64,000 nt of DNA, taken from contig JBDSJD010000024.1 of the NCBI GenBank assembly GCA_039917615.1, positions 94,938 through 158,937 on the forward strand, in the 5' to 3' direction. How positions within the stretch are numbered: the first letter of the stretch is position 1; the number at the start of each line of letters is the position of its first letter. A program made the position numbers and the translations under genes. The notes below the pieces were generated by a model. It saw only the letters and a list, made by a program, of their open reading frames with translations, was not told where the DNA came from and did not search any database. Shown here in pieces: positions 23,884 to 31,911 of this stretch. Origin of the DNA: ZC4RG30 sp039917615 (GTDB taxonomy: Bacteria; Pseudomonadota; Gammaproteobacteria; Steroidobacterales; Steroidobacteraceae).

Positions 23884-25449
23884 TCAATGCCGGAAATGCC
23901 GCATGCTGGTAAACAGCATGGCAAGACCAGCTGCATCTGCTGCTGCGATCACTTCCGGATCGCGCATCGAACCGCCAGGCTGGATCACCGCGGTTACGCC
24001 CTGGCTCGCGGCCACTTCGATGCCATCGCGGAACGGGAAAAAAGCGTCCGAAGCCATGACCGCACCGCGCACGGAAAGATTTGCGTCTTGCGCCTTGATG
24101 GCGCCGATGCGGCTTGAATAGACGCGGCTCATCTGGCCAGCGCCCACACCCACGGTGGCTTCGTCGCGCGCGAACACGATGGCGTTCGACTTGACGAACT
24201 TGCACACGCGCCACGCGAACGCCAGGTCGCGACGCTCCTGCGCGGTGGGCTCGCGCTGGGTCACGCAGGGAAGGTTGCTCACTTCGATGCGGCCGGAGTC
24301 GCGATCCTGCACCAGCACGCCGCCACCGACACTGCGCAGCTCGCGCTCGGGCGCGGCAACTTGCTGCAGCTCGCCTGTGAGTAACACGCGCACATTCGGT
24401 TTCGTAGCCAGCACTGCGGCGGCCCCCGCAAGCAGTGACGGCACCACCAGTACCTCGACGAACTGCTGCTCGAGAATCCGCGCGGCCGTGCCAGCGTCGA
24501 GCGGACGATTGAAGGCAATGATGCCGCCGAAGGCGGAGGTGGGGTCGGTGCGATACGCCAGTTCATAGGCATCACGCAATGTGCTCGCGACAGCAGCGCC
24601 GCAGGGGTTGGCATGCTTGACGATGACGCAGGCGTCACGCTCGAACTGGCGCACGCATTCCAGCGCGGTGTCTGCATCGGCGATGTTATTGAACGAAAGT
24701 TCCTTGCCCTGCGCGACGCGCGCGCCGGCGATGGTGTCATCCGCTTTGCCGGGGTTGCGGTAGAACGCAGCGCGCTGATGCGGGTTCTCGCCATAACGCA
24801 GTGTTGCGATGCGCGTGAGACCGATTCCCAGCTGCGCAGGGAATGGGTCGGTTGCCGCGCCGTGCTGGCGCGCGAGGTAGTCGGCGACCAGCGAGTCGTA
24901 GCTGGCGGTGTGTGCGAACGCCTTGGCGGCGAGGCGTGCGCGCATGGCGAAACTCGTTGCGCCATTGCCCTTGGCGAGCGCTGCCAGCAACTCGACGTAG
25001 TCCGCGGGATCCACCACTACCGTGACATCGGCGTGGTTCTTGGCCGCGCCTCGCAACATGGCAGGTCCGCCGACGTCGATATGCTCGATGGCTTCGTCGT
25101 AGGCAACGTCGGGTTTGGCGATGGTGGCGGCGAAGGGGTAGAGGTTCACGACCAGCAGGTCGATCGGCGCGATCTGTTCGCGCGCCATGACTGCATCGTC
25201 GGTGCCGCGGCGACCCAGCAGGCCGCCATGAATTTTCGGGTGCAGCGTCTTGACGCGACCATCCATGATCTCTGGAAAGCCGGTGACGCTCGCCACCTCG
25301 CGCACCGCGATGCCGGCTTCGGCCAGGGCGCGGGCGGTGCCGCCGGTGGACAGCAGCTCGATGTTGCGGGCGGACAGCGCGCGGGCGAGGTCGATCAGTC
25401 CGGTCTTGTCGGAAACCGAGAGCAGCGCGCGGCGGATCGGCAGATCCAT
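23884..25449 (-). CDS. purH: Bifunctional AICAR transformylase/IMP cyclohydrolase PurH
   Basis: The 521-residue product has the N-terminal IMP cyclohydrolase domain (RRALLSVSDKTGLIDLARAL and STGGTARALAEAGI) and the C-terminal AICAR formyltransferase domain (RYGENPHQRAAFY, VKHANPCGAA and DAFFPFRDGIEVAA). It catalyses the last two steps of IMP synthesis. The length is normal. It is downstream of fis on the same strand; the dusB-fis-purH-purD order is widespread in gammaproteobacteria. Confidence 0.97.
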   Translation of the reverse strand: MDLPIRRALLSVSDKTGLIDLARALSARNIELLSTGGTARALAEAGIAVREVASVTGFPEIMDGRVKTLHPKIHGGLLGRRGTDDAVMAREQIAPIDLLVVNLYPFAATIAKPDVAYDEAIEHIDVGGPAMLRGAAKNHADVTVVVDPADYVELLAALAKGNGATSFAMRARLAAKAFAHTASYDSLVADYLARQHGAATDPFPAQLGIGLTRIATLRYGENPHQRAAFYRNPGKADDTIAGARVAQGKELSFNNIADADTALECVRQFERDACVIVKHANPCGAAVASTLRDAYELAYRTDPTSAFGGIIAFNRPLDAGTAARILEQQFVEVLVVPSLLAGAAAVLATKPNVRVLLTGELQQVAAPERELRSVGGGVLVQDRDSGRIEVSNLPCVTQREPTAQERRDLAFAWRVCKFVKSNAIVFARDEATVGVGAGQMSRVYSSRIGAIKAQDANLSVRGAVMASDAFFPFRDGIEVAASQGVTAVIQPGGSMRDPEVIAAADAAGLAMLFTSMRHFRH

Positions 25450-25463
25450 TGCGCCGTCGCCGC

Positions 25464-25712
25464 TCAGGCCGACAGCCCGAATTCGCGCAATTTCTTGCGC
25501 AGCGTGCCGCGATTGATGCCCAGGATGACGGCCGCCTGGCTCTGGTTGCCAGCGGCGTAGTCGAGCACCGTTCGGAACAGGGGTTCTTCCACTTCGCGCA
25601 GCACCAGATCGTAAAGGCGGGCGGGGCGATGACCGTTAAGGTTGGCGAAATAATCCGACAATGCGCGTTCGGCGTGGTTACGCAACGGCAGATCGCTGGT
25701 GACCGATGTCAT
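25464..25712 (-). CDS. fis: DNA-binding protein Fis
   Basis: The 82-residue product keeps the Fis helix-turn-helix at the C-terminus (NQSQAAVILGINRGTLRKKLREFGL) and the dimerisation helices (LYDLVLREVEEPLFRTVLDYA). It is shorter than the 98-residue E. coli protein because the flexible N-terminal arm is reduced, as is common outside enterobacteria. Fis is a nucleoid protein and growth-phase regulator of rRNA and other promoters. The start overlaps the end of dusB by 35 bases, giving translational coupling, as in the known dusB-fis operon. Confidence 0.93.
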   Translation of the reverse strand: MTSVTSDLPLRNHAERALSDYFANLNGHRPARLYDLVLREVEEPLFRTVLDYAAGNQSQAAVILGINRGTLRKKLREFGLSA

Positions 25713-26769
25713 GAGCCTGCGCACCGGGACCAGCCTGGTGTTCTTCCGATTCGATGCCCGCATTCGACTGCTCCCGTCCCACCCGATTGTTCTCGTTATT
25801 GGCCCAAGCACCAAAACGCGCTGCAACCGTTGCAAACTGCGCCGACGATGAATCCGCGGCCATGATGTCAGGCCGGAAGATTGCAGTGTCGGTGTGTTGT
25901 TGGCAGTACCAGCCCAGATGCTTGCGCGCGATCCGTACGCCGCCCGCTTCTCCATGAAAAGCGTACAGCGCCGTGACGTGCTCAAGAATGATGTCTCTGA
26001 TCTGAGTGCGCAAGAGCGGTGGCGGAATTATTCCGGTTTCAAGAAATGCATTGACATCGCGGAAGATCCATGGCGAGCCATGCGCGCCGCGACCGATCAT
26101 TACTCCTGCAGCACGCGTGAAATCAAGCACGGCGGAAGCTTTTTTCGCGCTGTCAATATCGCCGTTGGCTATCACCGGAATTGCAGCCGCGGCACACACT
26201 TCGCGAATGGTGTCGTATTCAGCTTCTCCTTCATAGAAATCCGCACGGGTGCGACCATGCACTGCAATGGCGCGCACGCCAGCCTCTGCTGCAACGCGTG
26301 ATATTTCTGCCGCATTGATGTGCAATCGGTCGATGCCGGTACGGATCTTGACAGTCACCGGAACGTTTACCGCGGCAACCACTGCGGCAAGGATGCGACC
26401 GACAAGCTGCGGGTCGCCCAGCAGCGCCGAGCCACAGTGCCTGCCGTAGACTTTTTTTGCCGGGCATCCCATGTTGATATCGATGATCTGCGCGCCCAGG
26501 TCGACGTTCATGCGCGCGGCTTCCGCAACCTGCAGGGGATCGTTGCCCGCCAGCTGGACTACCCGCGGTTCGGGTTCGCCCTCGTGATTCATACGTTGCC
26601 GGGACTTGGTGGTGTGCCACAGGCGCTGGTCGGAGGTAATCATTTCCGAAGCGGCAAGGCCTGCGCCGAAGCGGCGGCACAGGATGCGAAATGGCCGGTC
26701 AGTCACACCCGCCATGGGCGCAAGCACCGCCCGCGCCGGGATCTGCCAGGGCCCGATTGAAAAACTCAC
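25678..26769 (-). CDS. dusB: tRNA-dihydrouridine synthase DusB
   Basis: The 363-residue product has the Dus motifs: VLAPMAGVTDRPFR, DINMGCPAKKV (catalytic Cys), the HGRTR stretch, PVIANGDIDS and VMIGRGAHGSPW. It reduces specific uridines in tRNA with FMN and NADPH. Two oddities are visible: the segment after the catalytic cysteine reads YGRHCGSALLG rather than the more usual NRKLAGSALLQ, and the C-terminus is about 40 residues longer than the E. coli enzyme, with a charged, Asn/Glu/Gln-rich tail that overlaps the fis start. The start overlaps the DUF3426 gene by 4 bases. Confidence 0.93.
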   Translation of the reverse strand: MSFSIGPWQIPARAVLAPMAGVTDRPFRILCRRFGAGLAASEMITSDQRLWHTTKSRQRMNHEGEPEPRVVQLAGNDPLQVAEAARMNVDLGAQIIDINMGCPAKKVYGRHCGSALLGDPQLVGRILAAVVAAVNVPVTVKIRTGIDRLHINAAEISRVAAEAGVRAIAVHGRTRADFYEGEAEYDTIREVCAAAAIPVIANGDIDSAKKASAVLDFTRAAGVMIGRGAHGSPWIFRDVNAFLETGIIPPPLLRTQIRDIILEHVTALYAFHGEAGGVRIARKHLGWYCQQHTDTAIFRPDIMAADSSSAQFATVAARFGAWANNENNRVGREQSNAGIESEEHQAGPGAQAHDIGHQRSAVA

Positions 26770-27863
26770 GGGTCGTTGCTGCAGTGGAGCTTGCCATCGG
26801 CGCCCGGCAGGCAGGCGTCGATCTCGAATCCCGCCGCCTGCCGCGTCGGGTCGGGGAGCGTCAGCATGATGTCGAGGCGCTGGTCGGGTGCCATGCGAGC
26901 GGGGACTGCAGTTTGCAGGTAGTCCGCTGGTGCAACAGCTGCGGTCGATAGCGTATTTTCAAAGCGGTCCTTCAGCACGACGCGAATCATTGGCGGTGGC
27001 TGGCTGATGGGCCCGCGATTGTGGACGGTCGCGCGCAATACGATCCGGTCGCTGGCGCCAGCCGGGGACTCGGCGCCCAGTTGCCGCAGGTCATACGCTT
27101 GCAGATCCCATCTGGGCGTTAGCGTCACGCCGAACAAGGCATACAGGGATTGCAGGGGACGCTCGAACCAGGGATAGGCGACCAGTATCTGCCGGCTGTG
27201 ATGCAGTAATTGCCCGAACAGCAGCAGGGCTAGCACCGCCGCAACTACCGCCCAAGCTCGGTGGTGACGGCGGCGGGGCGGGTCGAAGCTGGCAGCGGTT
27301 TCGAATTCGTGTCGCGGGGAATCGTCCAAGACCTCCAGCACAATGTTTTCATCAGGATGAACGCGGTCTGCGCCGTCCTGCCCGGCGTCAGCATTGCGCG
27401 AGTCCATCTGCCGCGCCAGCTCCTGCAGTTGCGCGTCGACGTCCTGTTCATCGACGTGCTCCTCGGTTTGAAGATAGCCGTCGCCTTCCAGCACGATGGT
27501 CTCGAAAGTCCCGGTGGACTGCCGCTCCACTACATCCACTTCCTGCATGGCAGGCACGTCGACCGGGGTGATGCGCGCCCAGTTCGACTCCTCATCAGAC
27601 TTCGGCTGGGCCGCGGGCGGCTCTGCCGTGTCATTCGCCGGCGCATATTCGCCGGGGTCTTCCATGGCGGGCACAGTGGTCGTGCCCGTGGCTGCGAGAC
27701 CCGATTGCTCGTCCTGATCCAGATCCTCCGCCAGCGACTGCAGCGCATTGAAAACGCGATTGCAGCGACCGCAGCGCACGTAACCTTGACCGATACGCAG
27801 GTCCGAGGGCGTAACCGCAAGATTCATGCGGCAGGCGGGGCAGGTGGTGAACATCTGGCTCAA
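26766..27863 (-). CDS. Zinc-ribbon DUF3426 membrane protein
   Basis: The 365-residue product begins with an MJ0042-type zinc ribbon (CPAC near residue 8 and CGRC near 32), followed by a long acidic, disordered stretch (about 45-200). Then comes one membrane segment (WAVVAAVLALLLFGQLL, about residue 215) and a periplasmic DUF3426 domain with NRGPISQPPPMIRVVLKD. The zinc ribbon should face the cytoplasm. Function is unknown, but the location between prmA and dusB is conserved in many gammaproteobacteria. The C-terminal coding end overlaps dusB by 4 bases. Confidence 0.85.
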   Translation of the reverse strand: MSQMFTTCPACRMNLAVTPSDLRIGQGYVRCGRCNRVFNALQSLAEDLDQDEQSGLAATGTTTVPAMEDPGEYAPANDTAEPPAAQPKSDEESNWARITPVDVPAMQEVDVVERQSTGTFETIVLEGDGYLQTEEHVDEQDVDAQLQELARQMDSRNADAGQDGADRVHPDENIVLEVLDDSPRHEFETAASFDPPRRRHHRAWAVVAAVLALLLFGQLLHHSRQILVAYPWFERPLQSLYALFGVTLTPRWDLQAYDLRQLGAESPAGASDRIVLRATVHNRGPISQPPPMIRVVLKDRFENTLSTAAVAPADYLQTAVPARMAPDQRLDIMLTLPDPTRQAAGFEIDACLPGADGKLHCSNDP

Positions 27864-28747
27864 GCGCGTGCTTCCAGGCGGCCGGCAAGAGCGCTCCAGC
27901 CGTCGCGTTCCGCGAACACAGTAAGGTCGAGCCAGCGCCTGAAGCCGGCCCTGACTTCGTGTACCTGCTGTTTGAGAATGCCGGCCAGAACCAGCTGCCC
28001 GCCGGCTCGCAGATAACCGCAGAGCTGCGGGGCGAGGTCAATCAGCGTGCCAGCAAGGATATTCGCCACCACAATGTCCACCGGTTGCGGCAGCGAGGTG
28101 GCGCTGGAATGGATCTGCACCTTCGCCGCCACGGCATTTGCGGCCGCATTGTCACCCGTCGCGATCAGCGCCTGCGGATCGATATCAAATGCATGCGCCA
28201 CGCCGGCGCCTAGTTTCGCCGCCGCAACGGCCAGCACGCCGGAGCCGGAACCGTAGTCGATCACCGTGGCGCCTGCTGGCAGGTGCGAGTCCAGCCAAGT
28301 CAGGCAAAGCGCCGTCGATGGATGTGTGCCGGTGCCAAAAGCCAGGCCCGGATCAAGCCGCACCATGACCGCGTCCGGATCGGCCGGCGCAGGCTCGTGG
28401 TTGGGCACCACCCACAGGCGTCGGCCAAAACGCATGGCATGAAAATCTTTCAGCCATTCGCGCTCCCAGACCCGGTCGGCGATGCGTTCCGCGCGGATGC
28501 GCGCAGCGGGCAGTTCCAGCGCGCCCGATAGCGCAATGATCGCCGCGGGGCCCGCGGACTCCGCCGGGAACAAAGCCTGCAATACCGTCCGGGGCCACAG
28601 CCGGATTTCGCCAGGCGCCGGCTCGAGAATCGCGTCGTCCACGGCGTCAGTAAGTGTGACCGACACGGCTCCCGCGGCGAAACATGCTGCTTCCGCGGCT
28701 TCTGGATCTGCACCTTCAAGATCGACGCTGAGCGCCAGATATCCCAT
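27860..28747 (-). CDS. prmA: Ribosomal protein L11 methyltransferase PrmA
   Basis: The 295-residue product starts at MGYLALSVDLEG and has the PrmA fold: N-terminal substrate domain and a C-terminal SAM-binding domain with DPGLAFGTGTHPSTALCL, VIDYGSGSGVLAVAA and VVANILAGTLIDLAP. It trimethylates L11 lysines and its N-terminus. A longer upstream frame is antisense-like and is rejected. The stop overlaps the start of the DUF3426 gene by 4 bases, and accC lies 26 bases upstream, so all are probably one operon. Confidence 0.94.
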   Translation of the reverse strand: MGYLALSVDLEGADPEAAEAACFAAGAVSVTLTDAVDDAILEPAPGEIRLWPRTVLQALFPAESAGPAAIIALSGALELPAARIRAERIADRVWEREWLKDFHAMRFGRRLWVVPNHEPAPADPDAVMVRLDPGLAFGTGTHPSTALCLTWLDSHLPAGATVIDYGSGSGVLAVAAAKLGAGVAHAFDIDPQALIATGDNAAANAVAAKVQIHSSATSLPQPVDIVVANILAGTLIDLAPQLCGYLRAGGQLVLAGILKQQVHEVRAGFRRWLDLTVFAERDGWSALAGRLEARA

Positions 28748-28773
28748 CAGGTTCCCCGGGGTTGGCGTACGGG

Positions 28774-30117
28774 CTATTTCAGCCCGAGTCGCCGCTCCAG
28801 ATAGTGGATGTCGAGGCCGCCGTCGCGGAATGCCGAATGGCTCAGGATCTCCTGGTGCAATGCCGTGTTGGTCTTGATGCCTTCCACCACCAGCTCCGCC
28901 AGCGCGTTTTTCATGCGGGCGATGGCCGATTTGCGTGAATCCCCATGCGCAATGATCTTCGCCACCATCGAGTCGTAGTTCGGCGGCACGGTGTAGCCTG
29001 AGTACACATGGCTGTCGACACGGATGCCAGGCCCCCCCGGGGCGTGCCAGCGTTTCACCAGGCCCGGTGATGGCATGAACGTGCGGGCATCTTCCGCATT
29101 GATGCGGCATTCGATCGCGTGACCGCGGAATTCAATATCCTTCTGCGCGAACGGCAGCTTCTCGCCCGAGGCGACCAGCAACTGCGTCTTCACCAGGTCG
29201 ATGCCGGTGATGAGCTCGGTTACCGGATGTTCCACCTGGATGCGGGTGTTCATCTCGATGAAGTAGAACTCGTTGTCCTGGTACAGGAATTCCAGTGTTC
29301 CCGCGCTGCGATATCCCACCGCAAGGCAGGCTTCGACAACCCGTTCACCCATCTTGTGGCGCTGCTTGTCGGTGAGTCCTGGTGCCGGGGCTTCTTCGAT
29401 GACTTTCTGGTGGCGACGCTGCATGGAGCAGTCGCGCTCGCCCAGGTGTACGACATTGCCGTAGTTGTCGGCTATGACCTGGAACTCGATGTGCCGTGGT
29501 TTCTCGAGGAATTTCTCCATGTAGACCTGGCCGTTGCCGAAGGCAGCCAGTGCTTCCTGCTGGGTCACGTTGATCGCGTTGAGCAGCGCAGCTTCCGCAT
29601 GCACCACACGCATGCCGCGCCCGCCGCCGCCGCCGGAGGCCTTGATGATCACCGGGTAGCCGATATGCCGCGCGATGCGCAGGTTCTCGTCGTTGTCCGC
29701 AGTGAGCGGCCCGCCCGAACCCGGCACGCAGGGCACGCCGGCCTTTTTCATCACGTTGATGGCCGAAACCTTGTCGCCCATCAAACGGATGGTCTCGGCT
29801 TTCGGGCCGATGAAGGTGAAGCCGCTCTTCTCGACCCGTTCGGCGAAGTCCGCGTTCTCCGACAGGAATCCGTAGCCAGGATGGATGGCCACCGAGTCGG
29901 TGACTTCCGCCGCGCTGATGATCGCCGGCATGTTCAGATAGCTCAGTGGCGAGGGCGGCGGACCGATGCACACCGTTTCATCAGCCAGCAGCACGTGCTT
30001 GAGGTTGTTGTCGGCCGTGGAATGCACGGCGACGGTCTTGATATCCAGTTCGCGGCAGGCGCGCAGGATGCGCAGGGCGATCTCGCCCCGATTGGCAATG
30101 ACTATTTTGTCGAGCAT
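28774..30117 (-). CDS. accC: Acetyl-CoA carboxylase biotin carboxylase subunit AccC
   Basis: The 447-residue product is a full biotin carboxylase: MLDKIVIANRGEIALRILRAC, the glycine-rich ATP loop KASGGGGGRGMRV, FLEKPRHIEFQVIAD, and EMNTRIQVEHPVTE with the catalytic Arg. It carboxylates biotin on AccB using ATP and bicarbonate, the first half of the malonyl-CoA reaction. It lies 9 bases downstream of accB, the standard accB-accC pair. Confidence 0.97.
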   Translation of the reverse strand: MLDKIVIANRGEIALRILRACRELDIKTVAVHSTADNNLKHVLLADETVCIGPPPSPLSYLNMPAIISAAEVTDSVAIHPGYGFLSENADFAERVEKSGFTFIGPKAETIRLMGDKVSAINVMKKAGVPCVPGSGGPLTADNDENLRIARHIGYPVIIKASGGGGGRGMRVVHAEAALLNAINVTQQEALAAFGNGQVYMEKFLEKPRHIEFQVIADNYGNVVHLGERDCSMQRRHQKVIEEAPAPGLTDKQRHKMGERVVEACLAVGYRSAGTLEFLYQDNEFYFIEMNTRIQVEHPVTELITGIDLVKTQLLVASGEKLPFAQKDIEFRGHAIECRINAEDARTFMPSPGLVKRWHAPGGPGIRVDSHVYSGYTVPPNYDSMVAKIIAHGDSRKSAIARMKNALAELVVEGIKTNTALHQEILSHSAFRDGGLDIHYLERRLGLK

Positions 30118-30126
30118 GCGCGTGAT

Positions 30127-30591
30127 TTATTCGATCACAAACAGCGGCTGACCGAATTCCACCGGATCACCGTTTTTGGCCATGATGGCCGTCACGCGCC
30201 CGGCGCGATCGCTTTCGATCTGGTTCATCATTTTCATGGCCTCGATGATGCACAGCACCTGGCCTTCCTTTACTTCGTCGCCCAGCTGCACGAACGGCTT
30301 GGCGGTGGGTGAGCCTGCGGAATAATAAGTGCCGACCATCGGCGACGGCACGATGTGCTCGTCATCCTTGCGACGTGCCAGCGTGGGTAACACGGGGGCA
30401 GCAACGGCGCCGGGTGCGGCTGCCGCCGCAGCGGGCGCGGCAATGGCCGGTGCGCTGTAGTACTGCGGCGCCGCGTGGCCGGTCGGCATGCGGCTGATGC
30501 GTACCGACTCTTCGCCTTCCTTGATTTCGATCTCCGCAATGCCGGATTCCTCCAGCAGCTCGATCAGTTTCTTTACCTTGCGAATATCCAT
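30127..30591 (-). CDS. accB: Biotin carboxyl carrier protein AccB
   Basis: The 154-residue product has the AccB N-terminal helix (MDIRKVKKLIELLEES), an Ala/Pro-rich linker (about residues 45-72) and the C-terminal biotinyl domain with the attachment motif EAMKMMN and the preceding thumb segment (SPMVGTYYSAGSP). The lysine in EAMKM is the biotinylation site. It is followed by accC in the same direction and preceded by aroQ by 27 bases. Confidence 0.97.
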   Translation of the reverse strand: MDIRKVKKLIELLEESGIAEIEIKEGEESVRISRMPTGHAAPQYYSAPAIAAPAAAAAAPGAVAAPVLPTLARRKDDEHIVPSPMVGTYYSAGSPTAKPFVQLGDEVKEGQVLCIIEAMKMMNQIESDRAGRVTAIMAKNGDPVEFGQPLFVIE

Positions 30592-30618
30592 GCGGGCTCC
30601 AGAAATATGCGTATCGGA

Positions 30619-31062
30619 TCAGCGGGCGGCCAGGCGGGAAGCGGCAGCGCGCAGGGCAAGTTCATACCCCAGCGGCCCCAGCCCCACGATCTGGCCGACT
30701 GCGATATCGGAAAAGTACGAATGCCGGCGGAATTCCTCCCGCGCATGCACGTTGGACAGGTGAACTTCGATGAACGGCAGGCTGACACCGAGAATGGCGT
30801 CGCGCAGCGCGATGCTGGTGTGGGTGAAGGCGCCAGGATTCAGGATCATGAACCCAACGCCCTGCTTGCCGGCGTTCTGCACCTGCCCGACGAGTTCGTG
30901 TTCGGCATTGCTTTGGTGGGCAACCAACTCGTGGCCGAGCTCGCGCGCCAGCGTCGTGCAGCGCTGAACGATGGCGTCCAGCGTGTCAACGCCGTAGAGT
31001 CCCGGTTCCCGGGTGCCCAACAGGTTCAGATTGGGGCCATTGAGCAGCAGCAGCCGCGCCAT
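30619..31062 (-). CDS. aroQ: Type II 3-dehydroquinate dehydratase AroQ
   Basis: The 147-residue product has NGPNLNLLGTREPGLYG (active-site Asn and Tyr), the HQSNAE motif, the ILNPGAFTHTS loop and the IEVHLSNVHARE segment with catalytic His. It dehydrates 3-dehydroquinate in the shikimate pathway. The aroQ-accB-accC order is conserved across gammaproteobacteria. The 110-base gap upstream (to the TlpA-like gene) is AT-richer than its surroundings and probably carries the promoter of the aroQ-acc genes. Confidence 0.96.
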   Translation of the reverse strand: MARLLLLNGPNLNLLGTREPGLYGVDTLDAIVQRCTTLARELGHELVAHQSNAEHELVGQVQNAGKQGVGFMILNPGAFTHTSIALRDAILGVSLPFIEVHLSNVHAREEFRRHSYFSDIAVGQIVGLGPLGYELALRAAASRLAAR

Positions 31063-31172
31063 TTCGTTTTACGCACCCGGCAGCCCCGCAAGGCGACCCC
31101 AGTTAACAGATGGGCGCCATTTAACCCTAAAAGTACCAGACTCGCCGCTAATTTCGTCGATCCGGCAGGTAG

Positions 31173-31901
31173 TTAGTCAGTCTTGGCTGGCGAGCCGGCC
31201 TCCGCGGCTCGGCGAGTGGCGATTTGCTTCAGGCCCTCCGTGATCTCTTCGCGGGCAGTAGCGAGGGGCGTTTTCCCCGCATCAATCGCCAGCACGCGGT
31301 CCAGGATCAAGTCTGCTTCGTCCTGATGAAGTTCCCCGACCTTCAGTGCAACGATCCGCTGCTTGCTGTCGGCAAACACGGTGAACGGGAATGCGGGTTG
31401 CATTCCCATTGCCTTCACGGCTTCGAGGCCATCTTCCTCGCCGATCAGCAGTGGGTAGTCGATGGTGGTTTCCTGTGCGTACTTCAGCACGTCATCCCGA
31501 AAATCCACCGCAATGCCGATGATCTCCAGACGCTGGCTGGCGCGCTGCTTGCGCAGGCTATTTAGCAGTGGAATCTCACGACGGCAGGGCCCGCACCAGG
31601 TGGCCCAGTAGTTCACCATGAGAGGCCGGCCGGACCATTCCTTCAAAGTGCGCTTCTTGCCGTCACGATCGGCAAGTTCGAATTGAGGTAGCGTTTCCGG
31701 GACTTTGGGCGCTGCAGCTTCTGCAGCAGGGGCATTGGGGTCAGTCGCGGCGGCGTCGCTGGATGTGGCGGCAGATGCCGCAACTTCGGTTGCAGGTGAC
31801 GTGGACGCAGGATGATTACGCGAAGCCAGATGCCGCTGCGCAAACACGCCAAGTGCCGCGGCAATGGCCACGGCCACCGCGATCATCAGCCCTTTCTTCA
31901 T
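31173..31901 (-). CDS. TlpA/ResA-like thiol:disulfide oxidoreductase
   Basis: The 242-residue product has an N-terminal membrane anchor (LMIAVAVAIAAALGVFA), an Ala/Thr-rich linker (about 25-68), and a periplasmic thioredoxin domain with active site YWATWCGPCRREIP (about residues 98-111). The fold includes the cis-Pro segment AFPFTVFAD. TlpA-like proteins reduce periplasmic disulfides using electrons from DsbD, which is encoded immediately upstream (10 bases). A helical C-terminal extension follows the domain (ITEGLKQIATRRAAE). Confidence 0.9.
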   Translation of the reverse strand: MKKGLMIAVAVAIAAALGVFAQRHLASRNHPASTSPATEVAASAATSSDAAATDPNAPAAEAAAPKVPETLPQFELADRDGKKRTLKEWSGRPLMVNYWATWCGPCRREIPLLNSLRKQRASQRLEIIGIAVDFRDDVLKYAQETTIDYPLLIGEEDGLEAVKAMGMQPAFPFTVFADSKQRIVALKVGELHQDEADLILDRVLAIDAGKTPLATAREEITEGLKQIATRRAAEAGSPAKTD

Positions 31902-31911
31902 GCGGAAATTC

